Assembly (NCBI GenBank): GCA_015679605.1 | Contig: JAAAVE010000739.1 | Location: forward strand, 1 to 14,099 | Direction: 5' to 3' | DNA from: Podila epigama | Taxonomy: Eukaryota > Mortierellomycota > Mortierellomycetes > Mortierellales > Mortierellaceae | Length of the DNA: 14,099 nt | Part shown: positions 1 to 6,193 of the stretch, in pieces | Numbering within the stretch: position 1 is the first letter of the stretch | Layout of the letters: every line of letters starts with the position of its first letter | Notes under the pieces: model-generated | The model's input: only the letters and a program-made list of their open reading frames with translations | Database searches by the model: none | What the model was told of the DNA's origin: nothing | Translations under genes and position numbers: made by a program

Positions 1-6
1 AAGAGA

Positions 7-37
7 AAACCATGGCGTACATTGTGAGCCATGGTTT
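7..37. repeat. Perfect 10-bp inverted repeat around CCATGG
   Basis: The arms AAACCATGGC (7-16) and GCCATGGTTT (28-37) are exact reverse complements separated by 11 bases, so they could form a hairpin. It lies about 190 bases upstream of the kelch gene start. Its role is unknown. It could be a regulatory palindrome, or part of the 3' region of a gene lying off the left edge. Confidence 0.6.
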
Positions 38-225
38 CTTTTCTTCTTTTTCTTCTTTTTCTTTTTTTCCACTGCCTGAACGCCTTTTTGAACTCACTCT
101 CCTCCAACTCCCACTTCACACATCAAAGTCCATTGCCCCCACTTGCCTTTGAGGCATCCATTTTTTTTTGTATCCATCCATCCATCCATCCATCCAATAG
201 CTTTCCTTTTGTTGTATTTTGAATC
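38..225 (+). promoter_or_regulatory. Pyrimidine-rich leader of the kelch gene, with an (ATCC)6 microsatellite
   Basis: This stretch is dominated by C and T (TTCTTTT blocks at 38-70, a run of nine T at 161-169) and contains six perfect ATCC units at 172-195. The frame of the kelch gene has a TGA at 220-222, just two codons before its ATG at 226, so the coding region cannot extend further left. CT-rich leaders like this recur upstream of the other plus-strand genes in the window. No TATA box was identified with confidence. Confidence 0.5.
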
Positions 226-1767
226 ATGATTCGCGCAAATTCACCCTACAAAAAACACTCCTTTCACAAGTATATTTTCTTGTTTCTTCTCGATCTTGGC
301 CTTACACATGCTCAAGCAGGATTCAAACCAGCAACTACTTGGGCCTCAGCTTCTGTCGCTATCGAAGGCAAAGCCTTTTACATCCAGTCGGGCCGCCCAA
401 ACAATGTCAACACGCAAACATGGGTTCCTCAACTGTTTGCCATTGACCTAGCCATCGCCTGGGATGTTCAGTCGCCTGCATATATCCAGATGAGGTCTGT
501 GATCGAAGGACAATGGCCGCCGAATGCTCTCCTTCCGGATGGGATCACCTGGGTATCGATCAAAGCCAACACCCTCATGCACTTGAAGCTTACAACTGGG
601 CAGCTCGAGCGCAAGTCTGCTCTTGGTCCGAACTTTAACCACTTTCGGAACCTGGCAGCAGCATGGGACCCAACCAGGGGAGAGATGGTGATTCCTGGAG
701 GGTTTATCGTCAGTCTGAACGAGAATACTACTGTTCGCCTCGACCCGAATCTGGGCACGCTGACAGCGCTCCCCGTGATGACGCCGGAGGTGGACTTGAC
801 TCAATATTACTCGATTGTATCGAGCGAGAGCGCCAAGGCAATGTTCTATTTTGGAGGACTGAATAATGATATCGTCTATAATACGTTTGCTCGACTCGCG
901 TACGGAGGAACGGCCTGGCAGCTCATGAATATACCTGGAGGACCAAGTGCAAGGGCTGTGTCGTGCTTTGTGTCAGCTTATAACGGTGCCAAGCTTGTTT
1001 TGTTTGGTGGTGAAGGCGAGGGCAAGGTGACTCTGAGCGACATTTACATCTTTGATGTGGCGAGTGAAAAGTGGGAACGCGGTCGGGATGGTGGGCCGAC
1101 GCGTGCTCGTGCGGGACACTCTTGTGCTATATCAGGCGACAACCTGGTCATCTTTGGTGGATATGCGGCTGTGTCCAATCGACCTCCTGTGCAAGATACG
1201 ACCTCAGTCTTTAACTTGAAGACGATGGATTGGCAAGACAGGTACACGCCTTCTGGTCTTGGTCCAGATATACGCCAACCTGGTAATTATGATGGCTCTG
1301 CTGAGAGTGGAGGGGCGAATGTTGGTGCAATTGCTGGAGGGATTGCCGCGGTGGTCTTGCTTGTTGTTGCTGTTGTCTTTATCATGTATCGTCGTCGACA
1401 AAAGAAAAAGAAGAGATTTTTTGTTAGTGGAGAACAAGGTGAAAGTGGTGACGGAAGCCCTACAAGTGTTAGAAGCGATAGCAATAAGATGGACAGGGAC
1501 TCAGTAGCCTTGTCACCAGCAACGTCGAACGGATGGATACCTACGGCAACCAGGAGCCCACAGGTCTACCAGCCTAGCTGTAACCGTTACGAGGAAGATG
1601 GCTCAACAGAGGTGATGCTTGCGAAAGAGTTGTATGAGCTCGAGTCAAGGCACCATACGCCGCCATTGCGAGCACCACAGGCATTTCACCAGCAGCCGCC
1701 CGAGGCTCGCTGGTCCAACAATCCACAGCTCGTGTATCCAACTTCTTCGGACAGATACCATGAATAA
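226..1767 (+). CDS. Kelch-repeat single-pass membrane protein
   Basis: Single-exon gene of 513 residues, likely a cell-surface or secretory-pathway protein. A basic N-terminus is followed by a hydrophobic core at about residues 16-26 and a plausible signal-peptidase site after the AQA ending at 31. The ectodomain (about 32-355) carries regularly spaced Gly-Gly doublets at 158-159, 210-211, 261-262 and 311-312. The roughly 50-residue spacing, with hydrophobic strands before each GG (LVLFGG, LVIFGG) and a later aromatic/Trp position, is the signature of kelch beta-propeller blades. Asn167 lies in an NTT glycosylation sequon. A transmembrane helix spans residues 366-388 and is followed by a stop-transfer cluster RRRQKKKKR (389-397), then a Ser-rich and Pro/Gln-rich cytoplasmic tail of about 115 residues. 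The start is fixed by a TGA two codons upstream. Kelch propellers bind proteins or glycans; the ligand cannot be told from sequence. Fungal kelch proteins are sometimes labelled galactose-oxidase-like, but no catalytic features of that enzyme are visible here. Confidence 0.9.
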   Translation: MIRANSPYKKHSFHKYIFLFLLDLGLTHAQAGFKPATTWASASVAIEGKAFYIQSGRPNNVNTQTWVPQLFAIDLAIAWDVQSPAYIQMRSVIEGQWPPNALLPDGITWVSIKANTLMHLKLTTGQLERKSALGPNFNHFRNLAAAWDPTRGEMVIPGGFIVSLNENTTVRLDPNLGTLTALPVMTPEVDLTQYYSIVSSESAKAMFYFGGLNNDIVYNTFARLAYGGTAWQLMNIPGGPSARAVSCFVSAYNGAKLVLFGGEGEGKVTLSDIYIFDVASEKWERGRDGGPTRARAGHSCAISGDNLVIFGGYAAVSNRPPVQDTTSVFNLKTMDWQDRYTPSGLGPDIRQPGNYDGSAESGGANVGAIAGGIAAVVLLVVAVVFIMYRRRQKKKKRFFVSGEQGESGDGSPTSVRSDSNKMDRDSVALSPATSNGWIPTATRSPQVYQPSCNRYEEDGSTEVMLAKELYELESRHHTPPLRAPQAFHQQPPEARWSNNPQLVYPTSSDRYHE

Positions 1768-1768
1768 A
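1763..1768 (+). terminator. AATAAA overlapping the kelch stop codon
   Basis: The hexamer AATAAA begins two bases before the TAA stop (1765-1767). It could act as a polyadenylation signal, giving a very short 3' UTR. A second AATAAA at 1850-1855, 83 bases past the stop, is the more conventional candidate. Confidence 0.4.
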
Positions 1769-1849
1769 AGAATGAAGGGATGGATACACATCTTTTTGAC
1801 CATTCGCCTCATTGCGCATGCTTTGGATAATGTCTGACAAGATGTTCAA

Positions 1850-1855
1850 AATAAA
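1850..1855 (+). terminator. Candidate polyadenylation signal of the kelch gene
   Basis: Canonical AATAAA 83 bases after the kelch stop, followed by T-rich sequence (about 1890-1915) typical of a downstream processing element. Assigned by motif and position only. Confidence 0.5.
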
Positions 1856-2477
1856 CCATCAACACGGATAGCTTCCGATCTTTGTCAACATAATTTTCTT
1901 TTTTTGTTTTGTCCTTGACTCTTCGCCCCATGAACAATGAACAGTTAGAATAGACAGACCAACATGGATGGCTCTCTGACTCGTGAAAGTTGTGGCCATG
2001 GGTCATTGTTTCGTTCGTGTGACAAAGTGCTCTTTCTTTTTCTCAACTGCATTAGGCAGCATGCTCACTGTGCCATGGCCATGGTATGAGCAGAGCGGCG
2101 GAAAGTTGCGAGGTAACAACCACATCCCCACCCCCCTCCACATCCTTTTTCTTCTTCCTCGCGTCTACACTCACAGCTGTCTTTTCACCTCTTTTGTCAC
2201 CTTCTCCACGAACCACGACACGACCCCGCCATACACTTTATTGAGAGTTCAACCCTCTTCACCTCCAGCGCTTTACGCCGCGTAACGAACCCCCTCCTTC
2301 TCCCTCCTACCTGTATCCATTGCTGCCTCATCGAATCTCTAGTTCCTTGACGCATCATTCATCACTCGCCATTACATCGCATTCCTTTCATCATTCACAT
2401 CACATCACATCTCTCTTCAACTTTATTACTTTTCAAAGGCGAAATATAGATAAAAAAAGTAATAATATCTTCCCAGA
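1856..2477 (+). promoter_or_regulatory. Intergenic region and leader of the small surface-protein gene
   Basis: About 620 bases without a convincing gene. It contains a 12-base palindrome CCATGGCCATGG at 2073-2084, a C-rich patch near 2125-2145, and a long C/T-biased leader with CATCA/CACAT repetition from about 2285 to 2435. An A-rich stretch then leads to the ATG at 2478. A 100-codon open frame at 1983-2285 has no family resemblance and is not called. The pyrimidine-rich stretch is probably promoter and 5' UTR, by analogy with many fungal genes; no specific factor site is claimed. Confidence 0.5.
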
Positions 2478-3394
2478 ATGAGACAAAACGTTTTTCTCCT
2501 CACGGTCGCCATGTTGATCGCCATCCTAGGATTGGTTCAGTCTGCGCTGGCGCAAAAGTTCCAGAATACTCCTGGCGTCGTTGGATTTGTCCCAGCTGAT
2601 GGCCAGTCTATAGCTCAAAATGAAAAGACAACTCTTCAAGCCCAATACACGAACAGGAGAGTCATTGGTAAACAGGCAAATGACATGGTACCGGAGCTCG
2701 AAAAGTGGTTTTTGAAGCTTGAGGAAGTAAAAAAGCTAACCTGTTGTTATGCCTTTGTCCCTTTGATTTTGGTCCATCACGTCGAATATTACAGCTTCAT
2801 ACTCAGTTTCGATTGCAAAGTCGGATGGTTCAGGAAATGTGACTCTTGCTGAAAAGAAGAGTGCCAATGTGATTCGGGTCATGGAACCATGGGACGTGGC
2901 CTCCAGCAAGCTCGACGTTGGCGATTATGAGGTAAAAAAAAATAATAATACAAAGAACAAAATAACACCAAGCATGTTCAGTGTGGTAGAAATGGACCAT
3001 GGTACACAAAGACAACATAACATTGGACGAGTCCTCGCCCTCGTTCAAGATACCGTTTACTAATTTGCAGTTCACAAACTAAATACAGGTTCTGTTTGTG
3101 TTGACGCCAAACACAAGCCTTGCCTTTCCTCCAGGTGTCGCAACAAGAGCTAATACCACCACCTCCTCCCAACCAGCCGCCACTCCTCCGGTCGCGCCAA
3201 TCCCACCACAGACTGGTGGTTTGCCCTTGGTGTCTTATTGGAGAGGTAGCTTCAAGATTGTGGCCCCGGTGGACAACAAGGGCAATGCAGCCCAAGGCCT
3301 CGTGCATGGACAATCATTGGGCATTCGCTCTATTGTGGTCAAGATGTTGATTGCCCTCGGAGCCGTTGCCTCTGCATTTATCATTTCACTTTAG
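2478..3394 (+). CDS. Small secreted, probably GPI-anchored surface protein (3 exons)
   Basis: Proposed exons are 2478-2667, 2795-2931 and 3089-3394, giving 210 residues. The start has a clear signal peptide (hydrophobic residues about 6-21) with a cleavage site after SALA (residue 25). The mature part looks like a compact beta-sandwich domain: a strand-rich segment with Pro-Ala-Asp-Gly near the start, sequons at Asn78 (NVT), Asn117 (NTS) and Asn131 (NTT), and GDYEVLFVLTP across the second splice junction. A Thr/Ser/Pro-rich linker follows (about 128-155). The last 18 residues are hydrophobic and end at the stop, as in GPI-attachment signals. The layout recalls Kre9/Knh-type Ser/Thr-rich GPI-anchored wall proteins, but that family link is inference. 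The second intron is firm: the earlier in-frame AG at 3070 would hit TAA at once, whereas AG at 3088 restores phase 0. The first intron is less certain: acceptors at 2794 and 2806 both keep frame, and a different donor/acceptor pair (2727/2820) also does. Unspliced, the frame closes at 2852 after 124 residues. Confidence 0.78.
2668..2794 (+). other. Intron 1 of the small surface-protein gene (preferred model)
   Basis: Donor G|GTAAAC at 2668 leaves phase 1. A CTAAC branch-site-like motif lies at 2736-2740, followed by a pyrimidine-rich tract. The first AG after it (ATTACAG, ending at 2794) restores the frame, joining ...NRRVI to ASYSVSIAKSDG. The AG ending at 2806 also keeps frame and would delete four residues. 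Confidence 0.6.
2932..3088 (+). other. Intron 2 of the small surface-protein gene
   Basis: Donor GAG|GTAAAA at 2932 and acceptor ATACAG ending at 3088, both phase 0, with an ACTAA-type branch motif near 3077-3083. Joining gives GDYE-VLFVLTPNTS, a plausible continuous beta strand. The interior is A-rich and contains stops in the relevant frame downstream. Confidence 0.85.
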
Positions 3395-3430
3395 GCTACT
3401 TCCCCCCTTTCTAACTGTTGTCTTTACGAG

Positions 3431-3436
3431 ATTAAA
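3431..3436 (+). terminator. Candidate polyadenylation signal (ATTAAA) of the small surface-protein gene
   Basis: The common variant ATTAAA lies 37 bases after the stop at 3394, in the 98-base gap between two convergent genes. Confidence 0.45.
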
Positions 3437-3465
3437 ACATGATATCGCCCTATAACTTCATCTTG

Positions 3466-3471
3466 TTTATT
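3466..3471 (-). terminator. Candidate polyadenylation signal of the SDR gene
   Basis: AATAAA on the minus strand (TTTATT on plus), 21 bases downstream of the SDR stop codon. The transcript end therefore probably overlaps or abuts the 3' UTR of the convergent neighbour. Confidence 0.55.
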
Positions 3472-3492
3472 CAATGATATCTATATATTGTC

Positions 3493-4679
3493 TTATGCCT
3501 TGCATTTAACCAAAGAGCCGCCGTCGACAGGGATGACAGCACCGGTGGTGTAGGCACCAGCTCTGGAGGCCAGGTAGATAGAGGTGGCAGCAATGTCCTC
3601 GGGAGCGCCGATTCGACCCAGAGGAATGTTACCAACGATCACATCACCAAAGTCGCGCAGGGTGGCAGCCATCATCTTGGACTCGAAGGGACCAGGAGCA
3701 ATAGCGTTACAGGTGATATTGCGGTGTCCAAGGTGACCTGCAAGGACGCGAGTCATCTGGTGCAGGGCAGCCTTGGAGGCCGAGTAAGCATAAGTCTCGA
3801 GGGTTGGGATGTGGATACCGTCGACAGACCCAATGTTGATGATCGACGCTGGAGCCTTGGCTGTGGCGGCAGCGTCGAGCAATGGGAGCATGGCTTGCGT
3901 GAGAGAAAAGACGCGTTTGAGGTTGAGGTTCATGACTTTTTCAAAGGCGTCATCTGGGTAACTCTCCAATGGTGCGCCCCACTACGTATATGCAAGTGGA
4001 ATGATATAACCCTTTAGTCTCTCATTATTGTCACAGGCTTCTTTGAAAAGAAGACAACAGTGCCACAAAGATGTAATCATTGAGTTTCTCAGAATTATCA
4101 CAGGATTCTTTGAAATGAAGGTAGAAATTTCACTCACCGTAGCACCAGCGTTGTTGACCAAGACGTGGACCTCTAGAGAGCGTGCGCGAGAAAGAGAGAG
4201 AAAAAAAGAATGAGTAAGAAAAGTTGGTACATGTCAAAGATCAACATCCATTCTACGCGTACTCAATTGTTTCCATCCGTTCATAGAATAACACTTCACT
4301 TACTGGACTCGCGTTTGCCAATCTCTGCGACAAGTCTGTTGACTTCAGCAAGGCTTTGGAGATCGGCTGGAAGGGAGATACATTGACCAGGTCCGAGTTT
4401 GGTCAATTCCTCGGCGACCTTGTCGCAGACTTTAGCCGAGCGTGACGAGATATAGACTTTGGCACCATTAACGACGAATCCGTGGGCAATCATCAAACCG
4501 ATACTAAATTGTTTTGTTGAGTATGACTATGACTATGAATACTTATTCTTTTGCATGTTTGATGTATGATTGATATCCTTTTTCTAGCAAAGCAAACTTT
4601 ATTACCCTCGGCTGCCTCCCGTGACTAGGACGACCTTGTCCTTGACATCGAAGAGCGAAGAAACATGCATGGAGGACAT
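3493..4679 (-). CDS. Short-chain dehydrogenase/reductase, RhlG-like (4 exons)
   Basis: Exons read 4679-4606, 4503-4304, 4172-4138 and 3981-3493 on the minus strand, giving 265 residues, the usual size for a classical SDR. The Rossmann cofactor motif TGGSRGIG is at residues 20-27 and is rebuilt across the first splice junction. Arg46 after the second strand favours NADP(H). NNAG is at 98-101, in the 35-base third exon. The catalytic set is probably Asn123, Ser155, Tyr169 and Lys173 (YSASK), with the PG motif at 199-200 and a closing PVDGGS segment. The stretches NAGATWGAP, INIGSVDGI, NAIAPGPF and ASRAGAYTTGAVIPVDGG resemble RhlG-type 3-oxoacyl-ACP reductase-like SDRs, which reduce beta-keto groups; the actual substrate in this fungus is unknown. 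A second ATG at codon 4 could also serve as start. The C-terminus KCKA is not a canonical peroxisomal signal and no targeting peptide is evident, so a cytosolic location is the default inference. It is convergent with the surface-protein gene. Confidence 0.92.
3982..4137 (-). other. Intron 3 of the SDR gene
   Basis: Donor ACG|GTGAGTG at 4137 and acceptor ACGTAG ending at 3982, phase 0, joining NNAGAT to WGAPLESYP. It contains an imperfect 33-base direct repeat (see separate entry) and an ACTAA branch-like motif near 4010-4017. Confidence 0.88.
4021..4120. repeat. Imperfect 33-bp direct repeat inside SDR intron 3
   Basis: Copy A (4021-4053) and copy B (4088-4120) match at 28 of 33 positions. 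They share TCACAGG and TTCTTTGAAA blocks in the same spacing, with 34 bases between copies. This looks like an old local tandem duplication within the intron. No function is apparent. Confidence 0.6.
4173..4303 (-). other. Intron 2 of the SDR gene
   Basis: Donor A|GTAAGTG at 4303 (phase 1) and acceptor CTCTCTAG ending at 4173, preceded by a long CT tract on the minus strand (GA-rich at 4186-4209 on plus). Joining gives GKRES-K-VHVLVNNAG. Confidence 0.9.
4504..4605 (-). other. Intron 1 of the SDR gene
   Basis: Donor GAGG|GTAATA at 4605 (phase 2) and acceptor ATTTAG ending at 4504. Splicing completes the Gly codon of the TGGSRGIG motif, which makes this junction very secure despite the weak donor. 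Confidence 0.9.
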
Positions 4680-4726
4680 TGTATAGAGTGAGATGTGAGT
4701 GGATGAACGAGTGTAGAAATGATTGT

Positions 4727-4750
4727 GTGAAAGTGAATGTGAAAGTGAAT
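4727..4750. repeat. Two 12-bp tandem units upstream of the SDR start
   Basis: GTGAAAGTGAAT occurs twice in perfect tandem, 48-71 bases upstream of the SDR ATG, so probably in its 5' UTR or core promoter (ATTCACTTTCAC on the coding strand). Further GTGA-containing sequence continues towards the start. Function unknown. Confidence 0.55.
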
Positions 4751-6193
4751 GTTACATCTTCAAAAAGTGAACATCACCATCACGCACGGTGCGCACAGTG
4801 CAGTGCTAGGGAGGTAACGTGACTCGGCTGTATCGATCGACCGGAATGTGCGCTGGTTGGCTGGAAAAAGTTGACCAAGGCTCGTCCATTGAGCCGCGGC
4901 TCGTCGTTTCTACTCTGCGAATATAGAAAACGAAAAGAGTGTCAGAGGTATAGTGGTCGAACAATAATGTCAAGGATGTTGTCAAGGACATTTTCCCTTG
5001 AGGATAGGTCTCCGTAGATACAATGTTACTTTATTTTTTTTTGGCGTTTTATGTCATGTTCACGAAATCCATCCTAGAAATCACCATTGTGTGCTTAGGT
5101 ACGTTCGTGTGGCTGACTACAGAGCTGTCCTAGGTGTTTATTCTTTACTTCTATCCTTACTTTCTTCATATCACAACCACATGTTGCCAAAGATGCTTTG
5201 GTTATCCAAAATGGAAACGCCCTTCTTTTTTTCGTTCAACGCTTTTGATGGACATGCATTGAACCCATGGGACACGCTCTGTATTCAAGGAGATAGAGGG
5301 AAACCAATATCTCCTCTCCATCTGTATCTGTATCTGCAAGGACACATGGCAACGTTGGTCTTTCCAACAGAAAAGACAATACAACGGGAACCCGCGTTTA
5401 CAGAGAAAGAGAGAGAAAGAGAAAGAGATTGTCCAAGAGGCAAAATTCGCGTTCATTTCCCATCGTCCCTTAAAAATTTCTCCAATATAGAAGCGTGGCA
5501 CAAGGCAGATTTTGCACAAAGGGAAAGGGTTCCCGTTTTCTTTTATCTTTCATACACACATTCACAACGCACACATAGGCAACATACACTCTCACTTGAC
5601 ATCTTTACCAATGGCAATATCGAAAGAAACCAGGAGAAACGACAAGAGGGACTGGAGGTGGGAAATTTAAAATGCCATATGAAAAAAAAGAAGGGGGGGC
5701 TGGTGGCATTGCCAATGTCTCCGTGTCGGTCCCTTTCTGACCTGCGAGGACACACACATAAAGGATCAACCCAGAAGGAACAAAAAAGACAAAAAAGACA
5801 AGGAGAGTGTGCTCATGCAGCAGGGATGAATTGCCATCACAGTCATCCAATTGCTCAATTCTGCATGCATTCAGATTCAGAGATCAACTTTGTAGTGACA
5901 GAAAGGTATGGACGGTACCATTGGGTGGTGTGGTCATCGTGTTCTTTGACAGCTTTTCTGCTCCGTTTTTTTTCTTTTTCTTTTCTTTTCTTTTTCTTTC
6001 TTCATTTCAATGACCCTCATATCAAGGTCGAGTGTTCGGTGCTCTTCATTTTTTTTTTTTTTTTTCGAGGCCGTTGGTATGCGACATGGTTTGCTCACTT
6101 CTATGGCTCAACTCATTCTACGATTCCTAGAGTAACTCACCAACACCTGACCATCCCTCTTCAACAACCTTTAAAAAAAGAAAAAGTAGTAGA
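4751..6193. promoter_or_regulatory. Divergent intergenic region between the SDR and the giant gene
   Basis: About 1.4 kb with no gene I can support. It holds a 27-base pure purine tract (5402-5428), a 38-base pure pyrimidine tract (5966-6003), a run of 17 T (6049-6065) and an A-rich segment just before the giant-gene ATG. Such poly(dA:dT) and homopyrimidine tracts are typical of nucleosome-poor fungal promoters and long 5' leaders; that function is inferred. A stop-free frame runs through most of the region (4998-6197) but its translation is low in protein-like character and I do not call it a gene. No tRNA or other RNA gene was recognised. Confidence 0.5.
5966..6065 (+). promoter_or_regulatory. 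Homopyrimidine tract and T17 run upstream of the giant gene
   Basis: Positions 5966-6003 contain only T and C, and 6049-6065 are all T, ending 128 bases before the start codon. These are the strongest compositional features of the promoter/leader and could exclude nucleosomes. They also make this a likely place for sequencing or assembly length errors. Confidence 0.45.

Noticed and set aside
31-222. 63-codon frame upstream of the kelch gene, considered as an N-terminal exon or small gene
   Set aside because: Encoded by TTC/TTT runs and the ATCC microsatellite. No splice link to the kelch frame is needed, because that gene has its own ATG and signal peptide.
1983-2285. 100-codon open frame between the kelch and surface-protein genes
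   Set aside because: Lies in the pyrimidine-rich promoter/leader, shows no protein-like features or family resemblance, and is short enough to arise by chance.
3484-3504. C-terminal KCKA of the SDR as a possible peroxisomal targeting signal
   Set aside because: The last three residues CKA do not fit the usual pattern ending in Leu, Met or Ile.
4801-5000. GC-rich palindromic patches considered as a tRNA or 5S gene
   Set aside because: No tRNA B-box-like GGTTCGA or clover-leaf pairing could be found on either strand.
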